A stretch of 64,000 nt of DNA, taken from positions 124,001 through 188,000 of the forward strand of contig CP103031.1 in assembly GCA_024752435.1 (NCBI GenBank), given 5' to 3'. The notes under the pieces were generated by a model. It was not told where the DNA came from. It saw only the letters and a list, made by a program, of their open reading frames with translations, and ran no database searches. Below are positions 1 through 13,400 of the stretch, piece after piece (within the stretch, counting starts at the first letter, position 1; the number at the start of each line of letters is the position of its first letter). Source of the DNA: Allantophomopsis cytisporea (taxonomy: Eukaryota > Ascomycota > Leotiomycetes > Phacidiales > Phacidiaceae). The translations under genes were made by a program, and so were the position numbers.

Positions 1-3000
1 ATTAGTAGTCGAAGGATATAACATGTTCGACCAAAACAGGGACAACTTCGGGATTCGTCGCGATCGACAATTGCAGCAGCCTCATGATTGCGGCGGCTTC
101 GATGAATAGCGATATGTTCGACGAGTGCTACAGCTTCGAGGCTACGGACTTCAACGATCACTTTGGAATTCATACCAGCTTTGGTTTTCGGAAGACTTCT
201 TGTTACTGTATTATGTACAAACATGGTAGATATTCGGAAAGAGCGTCTAGAATCTGTGACGTGTGTTGGATGAAGACGAAGTTAAGATGTCTATTTCTCC
301 AAGTCAAGGCCTCGTCAACCCGAGTATTTCGGGACTGATGTGTTCCATCTTGTGTTTAGTGTAATATAGAATCGCCCTGTAAGAGATGTACAGATGACAG
401 CGCCTTCTTGTAACATGATATTGAAATCGTCAACAGTACAGTAACAAAACGGGCACTTCCGGGTTGCACGATATCACGACAGTATATTAAGAACTCCCAA
501 AGCATCAAAAACATCATGGTTACATAAATTTTTACTCTAGCACAATCACCAAGCTACTGTCTGAGCTTGTGATTGTTACCTCCTCCTTTTAACCTCGAAA
601 GTCGCTGAAGGGATTTCGTAGTTCATGGCCCAAATAGTGCCGTTGGGGTTTCCACGTGATGGTCAATAACCAATAGTGTCATATCATAGAGGAAATTTGT
701 TTTCACATATTGTCTCTCTCTCAAAGACAATCAAAGTTACTTTGCGTTTCTTCCGAGTGATCAGTCGGAAGGCAGAAAATCTTAACTTCGTGCTCTTGGC
801 ATATACTACGATATGACCCTCTTAGTCTGCAACTCGAAATGGTGCAGCTATTGAGCAATCATAACGAGAATATTACATGCTGGTATTCTGTATCTAATCC
901 ATCCATATCCAGGGATCGAGGATAACTTTGACAACTATCCATGTTTACACCTGCAATCTGATTTCATATAGTATCCGTTGATCCCCTATTAATTGACTAT
1001 AACTTCTATAGAGAAAGCCATTAGCTATGACCATACTCAATAGTAGTTCTAGTTAACAAGAAATGCTAGATAAACATTGTGTATGAACGAACCAACAAGG
1101 CGATTTCAACTCATACGTTACGCATAGATGAGTTTATGAACATGTACTCTTTTAGATCGTGACAACATCCCGCTATATGGGAGCATACTTTTATGTGGCA
1201 CTTATTCAGAATCCACAATCGAGAAGATTGTCTATATCCTCATGTAATTTTCGCGTTTAGTCTTATCAGCTCAAAATCGGGGTCAGATCTATACGTTCAA
1301 GTCATCCCGCCTTCCAGTCATGGAAATGTGTGGGAAACACGGTGTTTGGAGAAAAGTTCAGTCATTTGATTAGTAGTACTTTCGAGGGGCTAGATAGTCT
1401 GAGGCTACAAGAAACTGTCTTGTTTCAGCAATCTAGATCATGTATGCGGGATTTGGAGATAGTGGTTGTGCGTGGCGGTATCACGAGGCCATATACCAGA
1501 TGTGCCATTTCTAGAAGAAACATCACTATATACGCCTGTCTTATAATACATTGTGGCTTCCTCTTGGTACATTCTCCGCGAGGGTGTAGTTTCAAAGCCA
1601 AGGGCCTTTAGAATATAAGATATTTCGGGCATTTCTCTACGGATCTGAGGTATCCACTAATAAAAGTATTATGCTTGTTCATTGAACACGAAGCCCTTGG
1701 ACACTCAGTAATTAAAAAGGATCGACGTCCAACTATTTCTTTTACCGTGAATTCACCACGTACTGAAGAAGGAAGTTGGAAAAATCTCTTACCCATCACG
1801 ACTGAATGTGTTGTATGAAGGTCACTTGGTTTTCTGAAAGCACGGATGTTGAAAAAGACCTTGATGCCCTTGTGAATGCGTGATCTCCTTCGAGGATATA
1901 CGTATTGATCAACACTAATATTAAGACCGGAAGGAGCATTACCATGGTTGGTCCTCGACGCCATTGCGCTCACTACTATAGGATATTATAGGTGCCGGGT
2001 TTATAATATTCCTTGCTGAGAACATCCGTGTGTTGCTGCTATTTCTATCCAAGCCAAAGCCACGAATACTGACAATAAACCCGAAATGCATCCTGACATT
2101 CGTGATTAATACGATCGTTCATACGCTTTTTCCCTTTTTGTGGATAGATTGCTGTATGCTGGACCTAGAAAAGAGTTATCTAACATAAGTTGGGCAGTGC
2201 CACAAGCAGAGAGTTGAAGTAGTAAGCAACAAAACTGAAGAGGACATCTTTAGATATTAAAGAAGGCCTGATCTGATGGAGTTTCGAGCCTGAATCCAGA
2301 TGAGCATTCTTACTTCGTAGAAAATGCGTGTAAATCGCAAGTGAGTGTGTGCATGGACACTCTGTACCCCACGTGCCGCTCAGATGTGCTCCATAGACTA
2401 CAGAATTTTGGTAATGGTCAACCTGGACCCCACTACCATGGTTCAGAGATTCCCGAAGTTGAGAGATGTGTGGAGCGTACGCAAGATAAACCAGCTAGCA
2501 GCATTACGAAAGATCAACAAGATAGACCAAATTCTGCGGGGATTCTTCGTCTACATGCTATGAAACAAAATAAAATGAGATACTGACGAAACGATTATCA
2601 GAGATGCGACAGAATATAGACCTCTAAACGTAGGTGCAAGTAAGCAGTGCTGTCAGGACGCGCGTTCTTCGCCGGAGGACAAACGACATTGAAGTCATGA
2701 GGAAAGTTCCAGTCGGCCAATGACTGGGCACCATTGAAGGTATCAATTGATGAGATAAGGGGATCGCTCAAAAATAATAGATCCCGTTCTTTGGTCTATG
2801 TAATTTATTAACAGGGAGGTTGAACGTTTTCGCCATCTCGGCTTTGTATACTAGATAAGTCTGATGTTTTCAACTACATAAGTCAGGGCCGGAAATCAAA
2901 CCAATCATCAACCTTGTTCCGCGGGACATTTCTCATGCAAGGCGAGCTGGGAAAATAAGACTTCGCGCCCTACGCAGATTAATTAAGAAGAGAACCCGTA

Positions 3001-3399
3001 TGGCCATAGCAGAAGTGGTGACGATACTTACCCAAATCGCCAGGGGTGGGGCTTTGGTAATATTTCTTTGATAACTCTTCCATCTTCATTTCTTCCTATA
3101 CACAGAAAGTTTTTAAGCATATATGCGGAATAAACATATATATTTATTGATCAAATAAACCTCTGTTTCCCATTGATCGAGGAGGATAAGCTGAAAGATC
3201 AACGTCAGCAGCGTTCGATGGACAAGTTGAGTAGAGCGTCGGATTAGTATTGTATTTCGAGTTGTAAGCAGATGTCGTTGAAAAGTGGAGGGCACATAAT
3301 GTATGTCGGTCATCAGGTCCTGGCCCCCGCCAGCTAGCTTTGCCGCAAGCACCAGTGCCTACAGTTTGCGGCGTTCTTACCGGTACCATACCTCGTTAC

Positions 3400-3463
3400 C
3401 AGTGAGGTGCGGTATGTCGGCCCGGTGCGGTAATACGGGCCGGTACGGTCATACGGGGCAGCA
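3400..3463. repeat. Imperfect 18-bp G+C-rich tandem repeat
   Basis: Three consecutive 18-bp units start at 3400, 3418 and 3436, with a partial fourth from 3454. The shared core reads GGTGCGGTA or GGTACGGTC. The patch is embedded in A+T-rich DNA and preceded by an inverted partial copy (ACCGGTACCATACCTC at about 3380-3395) that could pair with the first unit. Its function is unknown. Confidence 0.6.
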
Positions 3464-4229
3464 CCCAGCATTGTCCTCCGAACCAATATAGTTTTTATTG
3501 TTTTTTCTTAAATGAATAACTCAGGTATCATTGCGAGACTTAGTCGCGGTCCCAACAATATAATCTCAAAACATCCGTCTGCTGTGGCAAGTAATTCTAC
3601 TCTCTATAGGTGGCCTGTATCGTATTACCACACTTCACCCTAAACGGTATGCTTGCATAAGAAGGCGTTAGGCTTCACATATACTATGGTTCGGTATTGA
3701 CAACACTCGCGGAAGGTCTTCGATTACCATCCCGTGCGTACAGCCTCAAAGATGGGGCTGGACGCGCAATGCCAAGTGTACTTTCATCGTATTCGACATC
3801 ACGATCAGTATCAACCTTCCCGATGAACGAAAACATCGAATATTTCGCACCCATCAAACTCAAGAACGCCTCTCCCTCCAATAATATTCTCATGTCATGA
3901 GGAACACGACATTCTGCAGAGGCGCATGCAAGAAGCAGGTATCCTTCGACGGACAATATCTTGGACTATCGTGAGTGGACCAAGGCACATGTGGTGGTCA
4001 GATATGTGGAACTTTGATGAAATCCCATTGAGAGATCAACCAGCGCCATGGAATTTCATACACGTACAAATTTGCCCATGATTACCTTCAGAACCAATCA
4101 AAATGCCCAAACGAAGATACGCGGCTCGAAATCGAGCTTCTAAAGGAGTTTCGGCACATAATCTACAATACATATTCTGTTGAAAAGACATTGCATTGTA
4201 TTGTACTGGGAAAATCCGTGAAGAAAATC

Positions 4230-4236
4230 TATAAAG
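4230..4236 (+). promoter_or_regulatory. Probable TATA box of the tyrosinase gene
   Basis: TATAAAG lies 77 bases before the tyrosinase start codon, in an A+T-rich leader. That spacing suits a short 5' leader. The assignment rests only on the motif and its position. Confidence 0.4.
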
Positions 4237-4312
4237 ATCACCATATCTGCTCTCTTAGCATTATATCCTCACTTCATTTGTAAGGCCATCTTCTACTATA
4301 CACTCTCCCATT

Positions 4313-5659
4313 ATGCGTCTTTGTTTCACAGTTTTGGCAGCTCTTCTGAGCTTTAAAGGCACTTTTGCATGGACGGCGGCAGACACCTCCAAGACAGATG
4401 CATTGGCAGCCCAGGCTCTTTCCAACCTTAGAGCTTATGAGAAGAGGGATAGTCTTCCCGCCAACTGTACATCGGGTACTGCTGCTGTCCGTAAAGATTG
4501 GTAAGTTCTTCCAAGATTGGCTATACTTATGACTGACGTACAGGCTCGCCTTCTCCAACGATGAGAGAGTTGCATACTCGAATGCTGTTCTTTGCTTAAT
4601 GGAATTACCAGCCATATCCAATCTTACGGAGATTCCAGGGGCAAGAACCAGATACGATGACTTCGTAGCCACCCACATTCAGCAGACCCTGACCATACAT
4701 GAGACGGTGATTATTTTCAACCAATCATTAAGAACCGCAAAAGCTGAACTCCTTAACTAGGCAAGCTTTCTCTCCTGGCATCGATATTTCGTACAAACTT
4801 ATGAGAATGCTCTTCGTGACGAGTGTGGCTACACAGGGCGTCAGCCCGTAAGTACTCGGTTCGAAAGTATTGCAGCACTCTCTAATCAGATATCAGTACT
4901 GGAACTGGGGCAAGTCTGCTCAGGATCCTATTAATTCCCCCTACTTCGACGGCAGCGACTTCAGCATGGGTGGTAATGGAGTCTACGAAGCACACAATTG
5001 CACGAACGTATTTGGTGAAGACTTGAACTGCATTCCAGCTGGCGTAGGAGGAGGATGCGTAGCGACTGGCCCTTTTAAAAAGTAATTCTCTCTCAGAAAA
5101 TTCTTGACTTCAACTAACATATTAAAGTATCACTGCCAATCTCGGTCCTCTCGATGCCACTCTCGCCGAGCCAGAAGTTGTCGATACAGCCACTGGACTC
5201 ACCTACAATCCTCGTTGTATGAAGCGTGATATCAACGACTTTGTGACCAAACGCTGGAGTACAGATGATAACAGCACCAGTCTGATTACGGAGAATACCG
5301 ATATTGCTTCATTCCAGAATGTGATGCAGGGAAACGCAACCAGTGGCGACTATGGAGTCCATGGAGCAGGTCATTTTACCTATACTGGCGACCCAGCTGG
5401 AGACATCTTCAGCTCTCCTGGTGACCCTATGTTCTTCCTTCACCACGCTCAAATCGACCGTACCTGGTGGATTTGGCAAATGCAAGATATTGATGCAAGA
5501 CAATACGCGATCGCTGGAACCATTACCTTCGACAACTCTCCTGCTAGCAGAAACGGTACACTGGATGATAACATCAACTTAGGCTATAATGCTGGAAACA
5601 TCACTATCAGAGAGGCAATGAGTACACTTGCCGGTATTTTCTGTTACATCTATGAGTAG
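4313..5659 (+). CDS. Secreted tyrosinase (type-3 copper monophenol/o-diphenol oxidase)
   Basis: Five exons (4313-4500, 4544-4706, 4761-4847, 4897-5081, 5128-5659) give 384 residues. Residues 1-19 form a signal peptide (hydrophobic core, then TFA), so the enzyme should be secreted. The copper-A site shows His107, His115 and His124 (HETASFLSWHRYF), followed by PYWNWG. The copper-B site shows His286 and His290 (HGAGH) and His314 in FFLHHAQIDRTW. All six copper ligands are therefore present, and the enzyme should oxidise phenols to o-quinones, as in melanin-type chemistry. The chain stops right after the core with FCYIYE, the usual end of short fungal tyrosinase-like proteins, so there is no C-terminal latency domain. 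The start is the first Met of the signal peptide. All introns are 43-54 bp with GT..AG ends, and the frame is continuous across every junction. Confidence 0.92.
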
Positions 5660-6509
5660 ATTCAGATGGGACCGGACTTCTGAGAGATGAATTATACCAT
5701 AATTCCCCCTTTTGAGTTATACTTTTAGGTATATTTGTTGGAAAGATTCAGCCGTTCCGGTAATGGTTAAGCGTAATTTCAATATCTAGAGTTTATCCTT
5801 CATATATAAATACATATTTACCATCAAGTTTGAAGCCATTTTTGGGGTTGGCTACATTTGTACCTGTCCCAGAGTCCTGCTTTCGTCTACTCTTGGCACT
5901 CATAGCACATATATAGTCTTGCATTCCCTAGTGGTCAGAATGTTGAATAAAAAGTGGAACGTGACCCTGGAATAACCTTCGAAGATTTCCTATACGCTGA
6001 CAGGCTTTTCTCTTTTAATCTTACCATTCAACTCCCACGATAATAAGAGTCTGGCGACTTTTTATCTTCAGAAACACCGCCAAGACTCCAGTACCATGAA
6101 ACCTAGCTGTACACAGCTACGCATCTTAAGCGCTTCATCCAGTCTGTAGCTATAGTTCAACCTTGTGGACCATGAATATCGGCTACTTCTCTGAAGAGTA
6201 AGTTCAAGCACAATAACAAGGTTGCTGGTACACATGAGATCCAATCCCTCACTACCTCCCTATAACATATATGAGTAACTAACTGAAGCTATACAGTCCC
6301 GATTATAGACACAGAGCCTCTAATTCTGATCTTGAGCTGCTGCCTATAATTATGAGCTCGACTTTTATGCACACATGTATGGTTGGCTTACATTCATGAT
6401 AAGCGAGCACTAATGCTTTCCTCAAATAATCCCCTTTCTCTGTCTTCCCTCAAAATTTCAATATATTACCTATCATACTCACGGATTTTCGCATTGACCA
6501 CTTTATATC
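5660..6509. other. Intergenic region between tyrosinase and dehydrogenase genes
   Basis: This A+T-rich spacer must hold the tyrosinase 3' end and the promoter of the dehydrogenase. I see no open frame of note, no RNA gene and no repeat. Confidence 0.5.
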
Positions 6510-7464
6510 ATGTCGGAATCAAACAATATCTATCTGATTACTGGTGCCAATAAAGGTTAGCATTATACTTCTTTCGTATTCTGCAAATTGTGAAGAGACA
6601 CTAAGATGCCGTATTCGCAGGCATTGGCCTCAAATTGACAGCAGAGCTCCTTACGCGACCAAATACAACTGTTATTGCTACAGTTCGTGATACAGATCGT
6701 TATATCGAGCAGATAGTTTCTTCTTTTGTAATAGCTGAGAACAGCAGAGTTGTTCCAATTCAGCTCGACAGCACCTCCGACACCGACTTCTCGACAGCAA
6801 TAGACACCATACGATCATTGGAAATCACGAAGATTGACATAATCATAGCGAATGCAGGAAACGTCCTGGCCTATGCTTCAACGCTCTCTACCTCTCTAGA
6901 GTCCCTTCGTAGTGATTTCGAAGTCAATGCGTTGGGCCCCGTCAAATTATTCCAAACCACCTGGCCCCTTTTGTCGAAGTCAGAGAAGCCGAAGTTCTTT
7001 CTCATGAGCAGCTCCGTAGGCAGTATTACGGACTTGAAGAATGAGGCAGGCCATACACCTGCACTTAGTTACGGTATGAGCAAAGCTGCTGCTAATTACT
7101 TTACGAACAAGATTGCGGTCGAATTCCCGAATTTGATTTCAGTGGCTCTTCACCCCGGGTGTGTACTTTCTCCGTCTTTGCTCAATTTTTTCTATTTCAT
7201 TCTTCGTCACGCCTTGCTTTTTGTTGGTTTTGATATTAACACAGTGTAGTTGGGTAAGGACAGATATGGGCCAAGGATTTGCAGATGCCATTGGGTTCGA
7301 GCAACCTCCTTTAACTCTTGAAGAAAGCGTCGAGAAGTTACTCTTACAGGTCAGTGACTTCATACTCGTACAAAATAATTGCTAAAAGACATCAGATTGA
7401 TAAGGCAACCCTTGATACATCTGGAATATTTTTGTCATATGATGGAACAACCCTTGAGTGGTAG
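6510..7464 (+). CDS. Short-chain dehydrogenase/reductase (SDR), classical type
   Basis: Four exons (6510-6555, 6621-7158, 7250-7349, 7396-7464) encode 250 residues, the normal length for a classical SDR. The cofactor-binding motif TGANKGIG lies at residues 11-18, the NAG motif at 93-95, the catalytic serine in the SSS run at about 145-147, and the YxxxK pair as Tyr166 and Lys170. HPGWVRTDMG follows, restored exactly by splicing the third exon. The overall look resembles the sniffer / norsolorinic-acid-ketoreductase-like group of cytosolic NADP(H) reductases. The substrate cannot be told. The gene lies 850 bp downstream of the tyrosinase gene on the same strand. The first exon is only 46 bp and holds the start of the Rossmann fold, so a start inside the second exon would destroy the nucleotide-binding site. 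Confidence 0.9.
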
Positions 7465-10400
7465 CATAGTCTACGGAAGTCAGTTAATGATACAGAATAA
7501 GTTTGTTGGTGGTAGATAGATAAACGCCAGCGACATAGCAAGCATTCATTGATTTTGTCGCATTACAGGGGATTCGTTGTGCACGGTACGGAACATGTAT
7601 ACAAATCGCTACGGATTGGTTGTTCCATAGATAGATGTTCTCTGGATATGCCGCAGTTCTACAATGGACGATGTGCAAGCGCGCAGTTCGCACTCCCTAA
7701 CTAGGAACTACTCACTTTGAAGTTGAGAACCCGATATGATCTGATCGTATTTGACACGAATTTCAACAGATTATACCTACATCCTTCAAATCACTCGTCA
7801 TCTAAGCAAAGAAACCAGGCTTTGATCCTATATTTTTCCAGAACAGATACTGCGGTCAAGACGACGAGGACTTATTTCCGGTTCAAGAAGCGTATAGCAA
7901 CTCATTTGCCACATCGCGAATCGTGGTTCTAAGAGTTAGAAAAAATACCAACATAGAGAACAGATAATACACATTGTGTCTGCTGGATATGATAGCTCTT
8001 AGACTGGCGATTAAGCTTCCTCACATCCAGATCTAGAAATGAGCTACACTGAGGTTGTTACAACTCATCGAAATGCACCCAGTAGCACCTGGAGTAATTT
8101 GTAGGTCATCATATATGACTCAACATCTACGAAAACTGACCAAAGAATAGAACGTCTCGCCGTTGTTTGAGTGATATTTTGCTATCATTGAAGCGATCTT
8201 CAAAAGGTAAACTGTGGATCAAGAGCTTCTTGGCGGCATTTCAGCCATTTTAGGACACAGTTTTGCCCAGCACTTCATCTTTCAATACTTCGACGAGATG
8301 TATTAAGAATGCCAAGAGCATAAGGAACAATATTTTATTTCCAACGACATCAAATCCGTAGATACGGAAATGTCTTCAACGAAGCGCGTTAGGCACAACT
8401 ACAGACCACGCCCAAATATATCGGGAGGTTGAAGACTATGTGAGCGGTAGTAGAAATGGTGGTATTCATTACTGTCAAGTGTATAACAAAGCCTACGATA
8501 CTATTGCTGTTGAGTATGTTGCTGCATTCGTTGGGGACGTTATGTCAGCGTCATTAACATGTTATATATATTTCAAGTGAACACCTTCAACTGATCAACC
8601 ACTTTTGAGGTCTCCTGAGACTCAGTCCCTTGCAGCTTCGAATCAAGATATTTAGTCTACCTCTAGAAGCTTTATCTGGTCCCCGATAGCGACTGAGATG
8701 ACAGGATGCAGAGAAAAATATGCAATGCAGCACTAACATCTTATATTGTTTGCATTAAACTCTATAATACTTCACGAAGAGAATGGTGATACTGTGCCAC
8801 CATAAAAATTTCAATCAACCTTCGATTATTGCTAGTTCCATCAACTTCTATATTGTATAATAGTGAGTGATTCAGTTTACCTCAGAATATGGACCAGGAC
8901 CGCAGCACTTATCTCTCGTCGGCGTGACTATGTCGACTTGGGTTCCTACGTGAGAAATGGCAGAATTTAAAATCGCTTCCACTGCGATTGAACTGATACT
9001 TCTATACTCCTTAAATTGTTGCGCAGTTGCTTATCTGTTGCTTTCTGCTGTTCAACATCATCAATTCAGCCTATAATAATTTAAGAATTCCACAATATAG
9101 CCCCACGTGCAGTCTATAAGGCTCTTGGAATACTTCTACCTTTTTCACCGTGATATTCTCCCAGTTCCTTGGGAAAATAGAAACTCAATGATTTTCTGTG
9201 GATAATATAATATGTATGGAGTGGGGCCAAAGTCTACTTGAGATAAGCAATGACGGTAGACAGAACATAAGGCAAACAAGGAGTGCTGGAGTTTGGTTAG
9301 ATCTTGAGAATGTAGGGACTTCATTCTGCTTTCTGGAACTTCTGGTATTCGAGTGCAACAATATTCGAGCCTGATATAATGATTGAGGCTTGACACTGCG
9401 TATATAGGAAAAACTTCACCATAATCAGAAGGTTGCCAGCAAGCACGTCTCGATTCTATAGAAATATTCACAGCTTCATTTCCTATAACTCACTCGAGAT
9501 TTATAACAGATTTGCCATCATAACTTTGAGGTTCTTCGCTCTCGTATCGTCCTCCTCCTTTGTCAAGAGAGGCGAAGTCTTTCCAGTATCTCGAGAGAAC
9601 TCTATCAATTCCATGTGAAGAGGTCGTTTTGGGATCCTTATTTTGTTACAATCTTTTTGTGTATTGCTGTCAAGTCAACAATTCACTTTCCAAGTGTTAT
9701 TTTCCTTGATTCTACATCCTGACACCATCTTGCTTTCCTTTTACAATTTTTTGAATAATAATTGTTTTCCAGTCTAAAGATCGCATTATTTTTTCAATGC
9801 ACTGCAAACGCGGACAAAGAAGTCTCACAACTATATTGAACTGCAGGAAGCCATGAGAATGCTTGAATCTACTCAATGAGAAGTTGCACAATGTGTTGTG
9901 GTGAGGAACAGAGGCAATTTCACAATAATTGATAGTGTGCTGTACGAGCTCAGCTTGAGGAGCTCAATAATTAATCAATAAGTGCAGAAAAATATTATTC
10001 TGCTGAACATTTAACGTTGGTGCAGCTATTTATTACCACAAAATGATGGTAGCTACTTCCAGAAACTTCAAATTGAACTCAATATCGTCAATATCAATCA
10101 AAATAACTTTTGTAAATAATCAATCACATCAGCTTCATAATCAACATTTTTCTTAGCGACATCAATTATCAGCGGAGCCAAATGCCTCTTTCCATCTCTA
10201 CGACAGCAGCATACAACGATCATCCCTCCTCCAGTCTCCCATCGAACGCAAAGGATCTTGGATCTCGCGTCTCTCGCGTGGTACGCACATTCATCCAATG
10301 CAACCATATCATTCCAAGCACACTCAAAGGGTTGCTCCGGCTGCTCCGTAGCCAATACAACACGCATATCGACACAGAATGCAAGCCACCACTAGTTTTA

Positions 10401-13400
10401 CGGCGCATTTCCAAGCATGTCTAAGCATATTGGAAGGAAACTCTACAACATTCCACTAGCATAATCCCTCCAGAGTCTTGAGATTGTTAGTATTCGGGGG
10501 TGCGGTTCCCACGTTCCCCCACACGGCTGCTCAACCGCAAGTTACCTACTTGTAGCTGTACATGCACAAGAATGTACCCTTTCAAAATTCTTCCAGTATT
10601 GCCGATGTTTATGTTTAGAGTGTTCGAAGTCAAATCTGATGCATGAGACGCGTACTTCCATTGCAGAGTATCTTCGGCGAACAACCGGAACAGGAACTTG
10701 TTGCGACTTGCAGACACACATAGGTCCATTACTATGATGAAAGGGTATAGCCTTATGCGGAGGGGGGGTATACCAGAATGGTGAGAATGAGATATAGGTA
10801 GATGTGAGCGCAAGCAACTCTGACGGTTGTCTGTGCATCTGTTCCGAAAGACAAACGAGAGAGGCGACAGAAAATGTGGAACTACTACACCCGTATCTGT
10901 ACTCCGCGCTGTCTCGTCCTGTCTTTCTACCATTCGGGCGACTTTTTTCAATGTTCATTACGAAGTGCGCGGCAAGCTGTCTTCTGCGGAAGCTGTGATA
11001 TGAGAGATATGAGTGGTGTTGTTTCGTGAGGCAACTGTAGACGGGCCGATGTGGGTGAAAATTGGCACTCTCGTCGGAAGAGATGCCGCGGATTTTTGAT
11101 GCAGTAAAAGAGGCTTGCTATTTGCCGCTGTAAATGAACTTTTCGGTACTTTATGGCTTTCAAATATGATTGAATGACTTTATTGATCGCTATGGAATAG
11201 CAATAAACAGCTAGCTGCATTAGTAGATTATTCAAGAGAGCCTGCAGTTACGCCATATCCCACTATCGTATTCTGCCATCATTTGATGTCTCTCCCGAGT
11301 TCAAAGGATATGTGCTCCGCTCCATCCTTCGTACTCCTACGCACTCTGTAAGCGAGGTCTCAATGTTGATGAAAGATGATACGGAGTACCCGACCAATAC
11401 GAAGATTACGTTCATCGACCTCATCGCCATACATCTAGACCAACATAATCAAGACGATGTAATCCGAGCAAGTTCGGTCTAGTACTAGTACGCTGGGCAC
11501 ACTTCACAGGAGAAAAGAAGGAAAATTGAGAGTGTCATGCGCCATGGCAAATCCCACCCCGTTATTTGTCCGCCGTCGTTCCGATCTCCATAACGAAAAG
11601 ATGTGAAGAGGATAATATGAGGGGAGCTTCTGCCAAAAGAGGGTCAGATCATGACACTCTTTTGCTTTCAATTACAAGTACGCAGCGCTATATGCAAACA
11701 GCAATGATTAGCAATTACTGCCCAGCCTTTAAGATTCCGGTCCATCTTCAAGTGGCGTATTCACCTCTCATTATTGGCGATTTTTTATGTTTGATGGTGG
11801 TGTCGTGCGGCGATGACCGTGAGACTCTTTTATCTTTTTTGTTTTGCGGATGATCTAGAAATGATGAGCTGGCAACTCAAATCTCCTGAAAGCCTGTCTG
11901 ACATGAAAGTTCGTCTAAACATGGGTGAACAAGTACGGCCCATTTGCATTCTTGTGCTGCGCTCCTGGTGATCGACATTTACATCTTGTATCCAGAAATA
12001 TCATTGGGACTCCATGGGATTGTAGACATAGCCATATAGCAATGAGGTTGAGATATCCTTTTCGCGTGGGCACAGGCATAATTTACTATGTCAAGCTGTC
12101 AACATGGTCCCCCTAACACCCGCTGTCAACGGTACGGAACTCTTGTGGAGGAGGGGACCTCATGGACGAGGGAGGGCCTCAAGTGCGGTGGTGACTTGAC
12201 AGCCATAGCATTCCCAGGATTTTAATACCGCCTAGGATCATGCCATTAGAGTGTTCCTCTCGTGCTCCTGTCCCTGTGCCGCTTCCAGGTCTATGAGACC
12301 GTACAGGACTGCCCCGTATGCCAAAAACGACCGCTTGTCAGCGGTAGAGGGGTAGAAGATGGGGTTGTGAGCATGGAATCCTGGATACTGTAGTACACAA
12401 TTCGAGTCATGCTAGAGATCTAGAACATCTCTGGATTGGAGCCTGGTGGTTGGTTCTGGTGTTTTGAAGCCCTCGGAGTCATTGTGCCGTACCGAATAGT
12501 ACATAATCTGTATCATCAACATGCAGCAGCGAAGACGTTTGGAATATGGTGCATCGGATGAAGAAACCTCAATCGCCAATCCAGAGGTCTTCATATCTTC
12601 CAAGCCCCTCGAAAATGCTCGGCGATGACGACGACAACCACATGCAAAATATGCAGCCCTCCTTCAAAGCGTTTAATTCTTCCTGTGTCGTACTGCGTGT
12701 GCATCGTGAGAGGCTGAAATCGACCTGAGATGTCATTTGCGAGGATAAGTTGGGGCGCATCGCTTTGGCCGAGGGGGCATGTCCGTGATCTGTTTTTTGA
12801 CTCCTCATGTTGTGCGGCGTCGAGCGGCACTGTGTGGGCAGCTAAATGGTCATGGCTCTTGCTACTTCATCGACACAGGCACCAGCAAACTGACAGGCTT
12901 CATCGTCTCCATGCTCAAGACCTGCCACCCTCCCACACTTCAGGGAATCAGCGGCTACTACTATTCTCCGGACGGCAGACAGGCACTGTCTTCCTCGAGG
13001 GTTCACAATTCCTTGCTTCACGATGGAGCACCAGGAGCAACGGTCCATGCTACAACGCCGGGGGGTTTTCAACGACATCTCTTCCTTAGAGCTCTTTCAA
13101 GTATCTTTTGGACAGAGATTCTAACATGTTTGGCACTTTCTGAAGGGAGTCTCTCAAGGACATCTGATGAGTGCGCGGAGAGGGAGGTGGACTGTAGTGA
13201 ATAGATACACGGAAACAAGATGTACAGGCTCATTGGTAGATTTTGTCGGGGCTGCGCCGAGTTCAGAAGCTCAATAATGTCACAATCAAAACGCAATGGT
13301 GCGGGAAAGTTGGATAGGCCCGTCGACTGTTCTTCGAGTGCGAGGGCTAGAAAATCAGCCTCAGCCGAGACTTGATAACGACAATAATAATGAGGTCAAG

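Larger units (their letters stand above)
1..4312. other. Gene-free A+T-rich stretch, no supported gene
   Basis: I see no recognisable gene here. Several open frames of 60-120 codons exist (for example minus strand 1608-1973 and 3684-3956). None resembles a family I know and none joins a neighbour through convincing splice sites. The first 300 bases are G+C-richer than what follows and stay open on the minus strand to the window edge, so they could be the end of a gene lying to the left. A short G+C-rich tandem repeat at 3400-3463 is listed separately. Confidence 0.5.

Noticed and set aside
12412..13204. Overlapping frames of 60-141 codons on both strands around 12.4-13.2 kb
   Set aside because: They lie over each other in several frames, have no motif I know and no convincing splice partners.
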